Part shown: piece by piece, positions 4,870 to 12,355 of the stretch | How positions within the stretch are numbered: the stretch's first letter is position 1 | Layout of the letters: every line of letters starts with the position of its first letter | Origin: an uncultured Oscillospiraceae bacterium | GTDB taxonomy: Bacteria > Bacillota > Clostridia > Oscillospirales > Ruminococcaceae | Reading direction: 5' to 3' | Assembly (NCBI GenBank): GCA_900553955.1 | Contig: USFO01000023.1 | Coordinates: 1 to 17,682 of the forward strand | Length of the DNA: 17,682 bases | Notes under the pieces: generated by a model | What the model was told of the DNA's origin: nothing | The model's input: only the letters and a program-made list of their open reading frames with translations | The model's database searches: none | Program-made: the position numbers and the translations under genes

Positions 4870-6858
4870 ATGGCTCTTGTAAAGTGTTTTCATTGTGAAA
4901 AAGAATATTCTAACAGTCTTAACTCCTGCCCGCACTGTGGATTTACTCCGCAAATTTTTGTGTGCCCGGAATGTGGCGAGCTTTACGGCTTAAATAACCA
5001 AAGCTGCCCCATTTGCGGCTTTGCTCTGCAAAATATACAAAGAACTCCTGCCACATCCGAAGATGTAACAAACTATCTTGACAGCTTAGTTTCTAAATTA
5101 GAAACCGCAAGCACAAGTGCTCAATTTAACCAAATCGGTTATTCCCTTTCTATCCTTTCTACGCAAATAGATGTTTCTGAATATCTTGACAAGTGCAAAG
5201 AAGGTTTTGATAAAGCGGTAGAATCCGAGCAAAAAGAAAAAGTCTATCAAGATTCTATTGAGTTTCTGAAATCCACAGAAGACTCACCGAATATTGATCT
5301 GCTTAGAAATGCAGTGTGTACATTAACCTCACTCGGTGACTACAAAGAATCAAAAAAATACGCCGAAATATGCTCGGAGCGCCTTCAAGAGGCTGTTTAT
5401 AATAAGGCATCTTCACTTATCGAATCCGGCAATAAAATCGAAGATTTCAAGCAAGCAGAATCCCTGCTGAAAGAAGTTGAAGGATATAAAGAATCCGACA
5501 AGCTGCTCTCGGAATGCGCAGAAAAGGAAAACACATTAGAAGCCGCAAAGAAAAAATCCCGCAAAAAGCTTATTCTCACTCTTTGCTCCATTGTCGCTGT
5601 CGTCGCTTTAACTTTTGCTACCGTCAACCTCTTTATTCCCGGCTATCATTACATTCGCGGTGGTTCCCTCTTTAACAGCCAAAAATATGCAGAGTCAAAA
5701 GAAGAATACCTTTTAGCCGGAGATTTTAAGGACGCTCCGGACAAAGCCATCGTTTCGGAAAATGCTTATCATTACAGTGAAGCGACTGCGTTCTTTAATA
5801 ACGGCGCATACAAAGATGCAATATCTGAATTTGGAAAGGCAAACGATTATTCTAACTCTAAAGAAAAAATTGATGAATCATATTATTTGCTGGCAAAATC
5901 CTACTTTGACAGTGAGGATTATGTTTTAGCTGCTGAAAATTTCAGTTTATCAAACGGATATAGCAATGCTGCTGAAATGATATTTGAATCCGGCAAAAAA
6001 CTTTTGGATGCAAAAGATTACGCCCTTGCCGCCGAGGCTTTTGGTTATGGCGGCACTAACGAAAGCAAACAGTACAAATCTTACTGCCTTGGCATGGTCT
6101 ATCTTAAAAGCAGCAACTATAAAGATGCCGTTAATTGCTTCAAAGAAGCCGGAAACATTCTTGACGCTAAATCTATGTACACATCTTCCGCTTATTCTTG
6201 GGGTTTAAGTTATTTAAGCAGCAAAAGCTACGACTTGGCAAAAAACGTTTTTTCTAAATGCGGAAACTACAAGGATTCTCAAAATCTCGTCAAGATATGT
6301 GAAGCCGAACAGTATATAAAAGAGGGTCGGCTCGATTTGGCTTACCCCATATATTCAGATTTGCCAAAAAATCTGACTGTCGAAGGATTTGATGCACAAG
6401 GCAGAATTGCTCTCATTCTAAAATACAAGTCCTTTGCTTCTATCTGCAATAAAACATGGAGAGCTACTAAAAACCATATTGAAACTAGACATGTGTATAA
6501 AGACACGGGAAGTTGGGAAGGTTGGCATTATACCGAACCGTTTACTGATCAAAAGTTGTCCATAAACTGCACTTTAAATAGTAACGGGACTGTTGATATT
6601 TCAGGATATGTTTCGTTCTACCGATTTACAGATTACTCTCCACTGAACAAATATTGCAAAGCTACTATTACGTCAAGATCTTTTACAATAAAAAATCTTA
6701 CCTCTATACCATCATCCTATAAAATTGATAGCGATACTACCCTTAATTATTCAAACGGAGTATTCAGTATATCCTATTCCGTAAAAGATAATTATTCTAT
6801 ATCCTTCTATAACCTATATAAAAGCTCTGTAACATACGGTCGCGAATCATATTTCTAA
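4870..6858 (+). CDS. Double zinc-ribbon membrane protein with TPR-like repeats on both sides of the membrane
   Basis: This 662-residue protein starts with two zinc ribbons: C6, C9, C20, C23 and C32, C35, C46, C49. A helical cytoplasmic part (about 60-230) contains two repeats ending GDYKES and EGYKES. After the basic stretch KKKSRKK comes one membrane helix (about 234-258). The outside region holds about seven repeats of roughly 35 residues with the pattern Y-x3-A-x5-F-x-G-x-Y-x-DA or DS (about 262-515), like Sel1/TPR helical hairpins. A beta-rich C-terminal domain (about 525-662) carries W530 and SNGTVDISG. I chose ATG 4870 over an upstream in-frame TTG (4858) because the SD GGAGGT (4860-4865) lies between them. 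It probably scaffolds or senses at the cell surface (inference). Confidence 0.83.
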   Translation: MALVKCFHCEKEYSNSLNSCPHCGFTPQIFVCPECGELYGLNNQSCPICGFALQNIQRTPATSEDVTNYLDSLVSKLETASTSAQFNQIGYSLSILSTQIDVSEYLDKCKEGFDKAVESEQKEKVYQDSIEFLKSTEDSPNIDLLRNAVCTLTSLGDYKESKKYAEICSERLQEAVYNKASSLIESGNKIEDFKQAESLLKEVEGYKESDKLLSECAEKENTLEAAKKKSRKKLILTLCSIVAVVALTFATVNLFIPGYHYIRGGSLFNSQKYAESKEEYLLAGDFKDAPDKAIVSENAYHYSEATAFFNNGAYKDAISEFGKANDYSNSKEKIDESYYLLAKSYFDSEDYVLAAENFSLSNGYSNAAEMIFESGKKLLDAKDYALAAEAFGYGGTNESKQYKSYCLGMVYLKSSNYKDAVNCFKEAGNILDAKSMYTSSAYSWGLSYLSSKSYDLAKNVFSKCGNYKDSQNLVKICEAEQYIKEGRLDLAYPIYSDLPKNLTVEGFDAQGRIALILKYKSFASICNKTWRATKNHIETRHVYKDTGSWEGWHYTEPFTDQKLSINCTLNSNGTVDISGYVSFYRFTDYSPLNKYCKATITSRSFTIKNLTSIPSSYKIDSDTTLNYSNGVFSISYSVKDNYSISFYNLYKSSVTYGRESYF

Positions 6859-6879
6859 TACCTTTGGAGGCAAAATATA

Positions 6880-7608
6880 ATGTTCTGTAAAAATTGTGGT
6901 ACTGAACTAAATGAAAATGCAAAATTCTGCAACAGTTGCGGCGCTGCCGTAGGGCTCGATGATAAGATAACTCAACCTACCGAATCTGTGCTTACCGCTC
7001 CAGCAGCAAAAAAGCACACGCTGCGCAATGTTCTTATTACTCTTATCGTTCTTGTTGTTTTTGCCTTAATAGCTGTAGCGATTCTGATTTTAAAAACTCC
7101 AACCAACTCTTCAGATTTAACCAATTCAACCAGTCAGTCAAATTCAGCAAGTTCGTCGAGTTCGTCAAACTCATCGAGTTCATCAAGCTCAGCGAGTTCA
7201 TCAAGCTCAGCGAGTTCATCAAGTTCAGCAAGTTCGTCAAGTTCAGTGAATTCATCAAGTCTTTATGCCTCTGAGTCCTACGATTCAAGCACTTCCCTTC
7301 CATACGAAGAAGAAATCATAGTGGGAACGTGGTATCTGGGTGCAATTCATTCAGTAGAAGACGATGATACAGCCTATTATTCTAGAGATTCCGCTACTCT
7401 TAATATCTATAGTAATCATACCGGAGATTTTTATACAGGAGAAACTCTTTCTTATTCATTTACCTGGTCATATAAAGAATACAAAGAAGGATTTTATTTT
7501 TATTCTATTAGTAAAAATAATGGAAACATTATCGGTGGAATTTATGACTCTGAGTCTGAATTCTTTTTTCTTGGAACTGGAGAAACTGTGATGGCGTTTG
7601 AGAAATAA
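6880..7608 (+). CDS. Zinc-ribbon membrane protein with serine-repeat stalk and exported lipocalin-like domain
   Basis: This 242-residue protein has a zinc ribbon at C3, C6, C17 and C20. A membrane helix at about 50-71 is followed by a stalk of about 50 residues that is nearly all Ser, Ala and Asn. An outside domain begins IVGTW and contains SNHTGDFYTG, FTWSYKEYKEGFYFY and GGIYDSESEFFFLG. The outside domain aligns by eye with that of the first gene of the operon (IVGSW, TWNYDSYSKG, GHYDNETFVL), so the two arose by duplication, and the stalk marks the main difference. The start is ATG with SD TTTGGAGG (6864-6870). It is the last gene before a strong terminator. The function is unknown. Confidence 0.82.
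   Translation: MFCKNCGTELNENAKFCNSCGAAVGLDDKITQPTESVLTAPAAKKHTLRNVLITLIVLVVFALIAVAILILKTPTNSSDLTNSTSQSNSASSSSSSNSSSSSSSASSSSSASSSSSASSSSSVNSSSLYASESYDSSTSLPYEEEIIVGTWYLGAIHSVEDDDTAYYSRDSATLNIYSNHTGDFYTGETLSYSFTWSYKEYKEGFYFYSISKNNGNIIGGIYDSESEFFFLGTGETVMAFEK
7141..7260 (+). repeat. In-frame Ser/Ala-coding tandem repeat
   Basis: Degenerate 9-bp and 18-bp units of the type TCATCAAGCTCAGCGAGT repeat across about 120 bp inside the third zinc-ribbon gene. The two clearest adjacent 18-bp copies lie in about 7171-7218. Unit length is a multiple of three, so slippage changes stalk length without a frameshift. Confidence 0.75.
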
Positions 7609-7686
7609 AAGCATCAGGAAAGATTATTCAACTTATTACGTTCCACTATTTCAAGAACCCCCTTTAAAAAGTAAAGCGCTATCAAC

Positions 7687-7718
7687 AAAATCTCCCTGCC
7701 GGATGGCAGGGAGATTTT
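7687..7718. terminator. Terminator of the zinc-ribbon operon, usable from both sides
   Basis: AAAATCTCCCTGCC, loop GGAT, and its perfect complement through 7718 form a 14-bp stem. T-rich sequence follows on the plus strand and TTTTGTTG on the minus strand. It separates the operon from the convergent 54-residue gene. Confidence 0.85.
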
Positions 7719-7739
7719 CATTTTCTTTTTTCCTTTATT

Positions 7740-7904
7740 TTATGCCTGGGCGGGCTTATCCTTATCTTCCATGTTCCATCTGCGCTCCATGGGGGTTTTG
7801 CCGCCGCAGCAGTTAGGCTGCGCTTCGGGAGATTTGTGGCTCACTTTTTCCTTTTTGACTTCCTCAAGAATTTTCTCGACGAGTTCGTCTTTTCTTTCGC
7901 TCAT
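7740..7904 (-). CDS. Small charged protein of unknown function (54 residues)
   Basis: The first half is a charged amphipathic helix (SERKDELVEKILEEVKKEK). The second half has a Cys-Cys-Gly-Gly patch (PNCCGGKTPMERRW) and a disordered, acidic and basic end. I place the start at ATG 7904 because a strong AAGGAGGAT lies just upstream. A further upstream in-frame ATG (7925) would precede that SD. I do not recognise it. It is convergent with the zinc-ribbon operon and shares its terminator. A TATAAT on the minus strand (complement of 7958-7963) may be its -10, without a good -35. The vicinal cysteines could bind metal or be redox-active, which is inference only. Confidence 0.62.
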   Translation of the reverse strand: MSERKDELVEKILEEVKKEKVSHKSPEAQPNCCGGKTPMERRWNMEDKDKPAQA

Positions 7905-8056
7905 GAAAATATCCTCCTTTTGCATTGGGCTTACTTTGAGTTTATCCCAAAACGCAGATTATAATCAATGCTATTTTGAAAAGATGGCAAAATCGGTGCT
8001 AAAGATAGCAAAAACGGAAGCCGAAAAGCAATTTCGGTCGCATTGAATTTCCCTTT

Positions 8057-8136
8057 GTGCTCAAAAATCATATTTTGTGCTCATGCTGTTTTTGTCGTGC
8101 TCAAAATATGCTCAAAAAAATCCGAAGCGTGCTCAC
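8057..8136 (+). repeat. Helically phased GTGCTCAA octamer array
   Basis: Exact GTGCTCAA at 8057 and 8097, with one-mismatch copies at 8077 (GTGCTCAT), 8108 (ATGCTCAA) and 8129 (GTGCTCAC). Spacings are 20, 20, 11 and 21 bp, near whole helical turns, all in the same orientation. The last copy forms the loop of the rsmG terminator. No gene occupies 7905-8151. Confidence 0.65.
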
Positions 8137-8149
8137 GCTTCGGATTTTT
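8116..8149 (-). terminator. Terminator of the mnmE-mnmG-rsmG unit
   Basis: AAAAATCCGAAGCG (8116-8129) pairs perfectly with 8136-8149 around the loop TGCTCA. On the minus strand it ends in a U-run just after the rsmG stop codon. Confidence 0.88.
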
Positions 8150-8151
8150 AA

Positions 8152-8862
8152 TCACCTTATGGGCTTTTTGCTTATTTTCGTTCCCTGACGGGGGTATTTC
8201 GGCGGCGTTTGCCGAACCTTGTCAATAATAACCACGCTTCTGCCTCCGGCGACCGGCAGCTCGTAGAGCTTCACCTCGCGGATTTCGCCCCCGAGAACCG
8301 CCACTGCGGGCTTTGCCTCGGCGATTTCCTGCTCTGCCTCGGCGGTTTTCATGGGCGCGAAAACTCCCCCCTCTTTCACAAGAGGCAGGCAGTATTCCGC
8401 GAGCACTGAAAGGTTCGCCACAGCCCGCGCCGTAACAAAATCAAAGCTTTCCCGAAGCTTTTTGTCGTGTCCCGCGTCCTCCGCCCTTGCGTGAACAAGC
8501 TCTGCGGAAAGCCCTGTCTGCGCCAAAACCTCCTCAAGGAAGTTCAGCCGCTTTTGCAGACTGTCTATGAGCACCAGCTCAATATCGGGTCTTGCGATTT
8601 TGAGCACCACTCCGGGAAAGCCCGCGCCGGTTCCCACGTCCGCGACTCTCGCCCCCTTGGGAATTTCGGCATGGCGCAGCAGCGCCAGCGAATCAAGGAA
8701 ATGCTTCAGCGCAATTCCCTCCTCGTCCACTATGGCGGTGAGGTTCATTTTTTCGTTCCACTCCGTCAAAAGCCGGGCGTAGCTTTCAAGCTGAGAAAGC
8801 TGCTTTTCGGAAAGCACGGCTCCGTGCTCCTCAAGATAGGGTTTCAGAATTTCTGTTACCAT
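8152..8862 (-). CDS. rsmG: 16S rRNA (guanine-N7)-methyltransferase RsmG (GidB)
   Basis: RsmG uses S-adenosylmethionine to methylate N7 of the guanine equivalent to G527 of 16S rRNA, and its loss gives low-level streptomycin resistance in several bacteria. This 236-residue protein has the usual length. It shows WNEKMNLTA in the N-terminal part, HFLDSL, and the SAM-binding loop VADVGTGAGFPG (73-84), followed by IDSLQKRLNFL and TARAVANL. The start is ATG with SD AAGGAG, nine bases after the mnmG stop, so it is the last gene of an mnmE-mnmG-rsmG unit. In relatives the next gene is usually noc/parB, but here about 6.8 kb of other genes separate them. Confidence 0.97.
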   Translation of the reverse strand: MVTEILKPYLEEHGAVLSEKQLSQLESYARLLTEWNEKMNLTAIVDEEGIALKHFLDSLALLRHAEIPKGARVADVGTGAGFPGVVLKIARPDIELVLIDSLQKRLNFLEEVLAQTGLSAELVHARAEDAGHDKKLRESFDFVTARAVANLSVLAEYCLPLVKEGGVFAPMKTAEAEQEIAEAKPAVAVLGGEIREVKLYELPVAGGRSVVIIDKVRQTPPKYPRQGTKISKKPIR

Positions 8863-8871
8863 GGGTTCTCC

Positions 8872-10740
8872 TTATTTTTGCAGGTATATCAGCAGCACGG
8901 AAATGTCGGCGGGGCTTACGCCGGAAATTCGTCCCGCCTGCCCTATGTTCATGGGGCGAATGCGGTCGAGCTTTTCGGCGGCTTCCAGTCTTAGTCCGTG
9001 AATGGCTTTATAATCAATGTCCTCGGGAATTTTCTTCTCCTCAAGGCGGTGCATCTGCTCCACCTGAGCAAGCTGCTTTTTAATATATCCCTCGTATTTT
9101 ATGCCGATTTCCACCTGTTCAACCACCGCCTCCGGCAGAGGCTTTCTTCCCGGGTCAAAGGGCGCAAGGTCGGCATAGCTTATCTGCGGACGGCGCAGCA
9201 GCTCCGAAGCGCGAATACCCTCGGTGAGCGGCGCAGTTCCATGTGCCTCAAGCATTTCGTTAAGCTCCGGCGACATTTTAACGGTGGTATTTTCAAGGCG
9301 CTCGGTCTCCTCGGCGCAGAGGCGCTTTTTTTCAAGGAATTTTTCATAGCGTTCGTCGCTTATTAAGCCGATTTCGTGTCCCAGTGGAGTGAGGCGCATA
9401 TCCGCATTATCCTGCCGCAAAATCAGACGGTATTCGCTGCGGCTGGTCATCATTCTGTATGGGTCAAGAACGCCCTTTGTAACAAGGTCGTCCACCAGCG
9501 TTCCGATATAGGAATTGCTCCGTTCAAGAACTATTCCTTCCTCGCCCCGGCTTCTGCGGGCGGCGTTTATTCCCGCAAGCAGACCCTGCGCGGCGGCCTC
9601 CTCATATCCGGAGGTTCCGTTAAACTGTCCCGCGCCGAAAAGTCCCTTCACCTTGATAAATTCAAGGGTGGGCTTGAGGTCAAGGCTGTCGCAGCAGTCA
9701 TATTCTATGGCGTAGGCGTTGCGCATGATTTTGGCGTGCTCAAGCCCCTTTACCGAGTGGTAAATGTCAATCTGAACATCCTCCGGCAAAGAGCTGCTCA
9801 TGCCGGAAAGATACATTTCGTCCGTATGAAGTCCCATGGGCTCCACGAAGAACTGGTGACGGATTTTCTCCGGGAAGCGCATAACTTTATCCTCTATGCT
9901 CGGGCAGTAGCGGGGGCCTATTCCCTCAATTTTGCCGGAATACAGGGGCGAACGCCCTATGTTTCTGCGAATAATCTCGTGAGTTTCTTCGTTTGTATAT
10001 CCTATCCAGCAGGTGACCTTGTTCGACATAGGCTCCTCGGTTTCAAAGCTGAAGGGCACTATATGCTCGTCGCCGTACTGAATTTCAAGCTTGTCATAAT
10101 CAATGCTGTTTTTCGCTATGCGGGCGGGAGTTCCTGTTTTGAAGCGGCGCAGCTTTATGCCGAGGCTTTCAAGGCTCTTCGAAAGGGGCTTTGAGGGCTG
10201 ACTTGCATCCGGACCGCTTTCGTATTTGCGGTCGCCCACATAGATTATTCCCTTTAAGTAAGTTCCGGTGCAGATTACCACGTTGTGAACCTCGTAAAAT
10301 GCTCCCAAGTGGGTGGTCACGCCGAGAACGCCGCCCTTTCCGTCGCTTCGCACCTCGACGATTTCCGCCTGCTTCAAATCAAGGTTTTCCTGCCGCTCCA
10401 CGGTATGCTTCATCAGAAGATGATACAGCGCCCTGTCCTCCTGCGCGCGCAGGCTGTGAACGGCCGGGCCCTTTCCGAGGTTCAGCATACGGCTTTGAAG
10501 CATCATTTTGTCCGCCGCCTTGCCCATTTCGCCGCCGAGGGCGTCTATTTCCCGCACAAGATGTCCCTTCGCCGTGCCTCCGATGGAGGGATTGCAGGGC
10601 ATATTCGCAATTTTATCAAGATTAAGCGTAAACAGACAGGTCTTTGCCCCCAAACGGGCTGCGGCAAGCGCCGCTTCCACTCCGGCATGACCTGCGCCCA
10701 CTATGGCAACGTCATATTTACCCGCAAAATATTCTTCCAT
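8872..10740 (-). CDS. mnmG: tRNA uridine-5-carboxymethylaminomethyl modification enzyme MnmG (GidA)
   Basis: MnmG is an FAD protein that works with MnmE to add an aminomethyl-type group to the wobble uridine of certain tRNAs, using methylenetetrahydrofolate. The 622-residue protein shows the FAD-binding GAGHAGVEAA (15-24), the conserved CNPSIGG with its Cys (about 49), and GAGQFNGTSGYEEAAAQG in the middle. Its end is typical (MNIGQAGRISGVSPADISVLLIYL). I choose ATG 10740. The upstream in-frame ATG (10746) has the SD GAGG only one base away, whereas spacing to 10740 is seven. It follows mnmE by 20 bp in the same unit. Confidence 0.97.
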   Translation of the reverse strand: MEEYFAGKYDVAIVGAGHAGVEAALAAARLGAKTCLFTLNLDKIANMPCNPSIGGTAKGHLVREIDALGGEMGKAADKMMLQSRMLNLGKGPAVHSLRAQEDRALYHLLMKHTVERQENLDLKQAEIVEVRSDGKGGVLGVTTHLGAFYEVHNVVICTGTYLKGIIYVGDRKYESGPDASQPSKPLSKSLESLGIKLRRFKTGTPARIAKNSIDYDKLEIQYGDEHIVPFSFETEEPMSNKVTCWIGYTNEETHEIIRRNIGRSPLYSGKIEGIGPRYCPSIEDKVMRFPEKIRHQFFVEPMGLHTDEMYLSGMSSSLPEDVQIDIYHSVKGLEHAKIMRNAYAIEYDCCDSLDLKPTLEFIKVKGLFGAGQFNGTSGYEEAAAQGLLAGINAARRSRGEEGIVLERSNSYIGTLVDDLVTKGVLDPYRMMTSRSEYRLILRQDNADMRLTPLGHEIGLISDERYEKFLEKKRLCAEETERLENTTVKMSPELNEMLEAHGTAPLTEGIRASELLRRPQISYADLAPFDPGRKPLPEAVVEQVEIGIKYEGYIKKQLAQVEQMHRLEEKKIPEDIDYKAIHGLRLEAAEKLDRIRPMNIGQAGRISGVSPADISVLLIYLQK

Positions 10741-10760
10741 GCTCATTCCTCTGTTTTAGT

Positions 10761-12125
10761 TTATTTACCCACGCAAAAGCGCGAGAATACCTGCTCGATA
10801 ACTGCCTCCGAGGCTTTCTCTCCGGTAAGCTCATACAGCGCGTCAAGCGCGGCTTCTATGCAAATTCCCACCGCGTCAAGGGTCATTTTGCACTCAAGGG
10901 CTTCCAGTCCCTCCGAAAGGGCTTTTTCGCCCCGGCGCGCGCAGTCAAGCTGTCTTTCGTTCGCCATAACAGGCTCCGCCGGGTCAAGATCCGCGGTTTT
11001 GAGGAGCTTTCCCAGCGCTTCTCTGAACTCGTCCTCTCCGTCGCCATTTGCGGCGGAAATGGTAACACAGTATTCAAAATGGCTTCTTATATAGTCCGCA
11101 TCCGCCTTTTTCTCAAGGTCGGATTTATTTATAACCGCAATAACCGGACGGTTTTTAAGCTTTTCGATAAGGCTGCGGTCGTCGTCATCAAGGGGCGCGG
11201 AGGAATCGAACACCGCAATAACCGCGTCGCAGCGGTCAAGCGCGCTCTGCGCCATATCCACGCCTATGCGCTCCACCACATCGTCGGTTTCGTGTATTCC
11301 GGCGGTATCCAAAAGGCGAATGGGAATGTCCCCCACGAGCACGGACTCCTCCACCACGTCCCGGGTGGTTCCCGCAACGGAGGTGACAATGCTCCTATCC
11401 CTGCCGGAAAGCAGATTCATCAGCGTGGATTTTCCCACGTTCGGCTTGCCCGCAATCACGGTGACTGCGCCCTCTCTGATAATTCTGCCCGCGTCGTAGG
11501 TGGAAATCAGCCGTTTGAGCACGGCGTCCGCCTCCTTGAGCACGGTGCTCACCGCCTCGTCGGAAAGCTCCGGAACATCCTCCTCCGGGTAGTCCGACCA
11601 TGCCGCAAGGTGACTTTCAAGGGCGGTTAAATCATCGGTTATTTTACGAATTTTCTTGTAGAGTGCGCCGTCCCTCAGCGCAAGGGCGGCTCTGCCCGCA
11701 CCTTGCGAGCCTGCGGAGATTATGTCCATAACCGCCTCCGCTTGAGTTAAAGTCAATTTACCGTTCAAAAACGCCCTCTTGGTGAACTCGCCGGGTCCCG
11801 CAGGGCTTGCACCCGCGGAGAGTGCCGCTCTGAGCACGCGCCGGAGCAGCGCCGGACTGCCGTGACAGCTAAACTCCACGGTGTTTTCTCCCGTATAGCT
11901 TTTCGGCGCAAGGAAAACGGTGGCAACCGCCTCGTCAATGTCGCCCTCTGCGTCAAAGACCCTGCCGTAAGCGCAGCTATACCCTTTAAGCGTGCTCAAA
12001 TTATGCCCGCCCTTGAACGGACGAAAGCATTTTTCGCCTATTTTGACCGCGTCTTCTCCGGAAATTCGCACAACTCCCAGTCCGGAAGCGGAAAGCGGAG
12101 TGCTTATTGCCGCAACGGTGCTCAT
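10761..12125 (-). CDS. mnmE: tRNA modification GTPase MnmE (TrmE)
   Basis: MnmE is the GTPase partner of MnmG in wobble-uridine modification. The 454-residue protein has the N-terminal folate-binding domain (about 1-120, with ENTVEFSCHGS and GEFTKRAFLNGK). A helical domain is interrupted by the G domain: P-loop GKPNVGKST (226-234), GTTRD (252-256), DTAG (273-276) and NKSD (333-336). The C-terminal FCVGK (450-454) carries the Cys that is essential in this family. The ATG follows SD GGAGGTAAAA. Upstream, a 588-bp non-coding stretch with repeats separates it from jag, so it must have its own promoter, but I could not find a convincing one. Confidence 0.98.
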   Translation of the reverse strand: MSTVAAISTPLSASGLGVVRISGEDAVKIGEKCFRPFKGGHNLSTLKGYSCAYGRVFDAEGDIDEAVATVFLAPKSYTGENTVEFSCHGSPALLRRVLRAALSAGASPAGPGEFTKRAFLNGKLTLTQAEAVMDIISAGSQGAGRAALALRDGALYKKIRKITDDLTALESHLAAWSDYPEEDVPELSDEAVSTVLKEADAVLKRLISTYDAGRIIREGAVTVIAGKPNVGKSTLMNLLSGRDRSIVTSVAGTTRDVVEESVLVGDIPIRLLDTAGIHETDDVVERIGVDMAQSALDRCDAVIAVFDSSAPLDDDDRSLIEKLKNRPVIAVINKSDLEKKADADYIRSHFEYCVTISAANGDGEDEFREALGKLLKTADLDPAEPVMANERQLDCARRGEKALSEGLEALECKMTLDAVGICIEAALDALYELTGEKASEAVIEQVFSRFCVGK

Positions 12126-12143
12126 AATTTTACCTCCAGTATA

Positions 12144-12284
12144 GCGCCGCTTTGCGGCGCAGTTATATCCGTGGCTTTGCCGCGGGTTATATCGCGCCTT
12201 CGGCGCGGTTATATCCGCCCTTCGGGCGGGTTATGTTTTGCTGCCTTTGGCAGCAAAATTAAGGAGTGCGCGCCGTGCGCGCAC
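12144..12284. repeat. Tandem array of six short hairpins with 3-nt loops, linked by GTTATAT
   Basis: Successive hairpins: GCGCCGC/GCGGCGC (12144-12160), CCGTGGC/GCCGCGG (12169-12185), CGCGCC/GGCGCG (12193-12207), CCGCCC/GGGCGG (12215-12229), TTTTGCTGCC/GGCAGCAAAA (12236-12258) and GTGCGCGC/GCGCGCAC (12266-12284). Loops are TTT or TTC in the first five and CGT in the last. The first four are separated by GTTATAT. Stem sequences differ but always pair. The last is followed by a T-run on the plus strand. It lies directly upstream of mnmE. Confidence 0.75.
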
Positions 12285-12313
12285 ATTTTTTATAGATGGG
12301 GTGCACAAAGGCG

Positions 12314-12355
12314 GCGCAGCACTTAGCCTTCCCTTTGGGGAAGATGGTGCTGTGC
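12314..12355. repeat. Nested palindromic element
   Basis: GCGCAGCAC (12314-12322) pairs with GTGCTGTGC (12347-12355) with one G-U. Inside is CTTCCC (12328-12333) / GGGAAG (12338-12343). The core GCCTTCCCTTTGGGGAAG resembles short dispersed repeats of gut Clostridia. Its right arm runs into the first GTGCTCAA of the next array. Confidence 0.5.

Noticed and set aside
8057..8136. DnaA-box cluster
   Set aside because: GTGCTCAA does not match TTATNCACA on either strand.
9376..10194. Plus-strand ORF of 272 residues
   Set aside because: It is antisense to mnmG and has no SD or recognisable domain.
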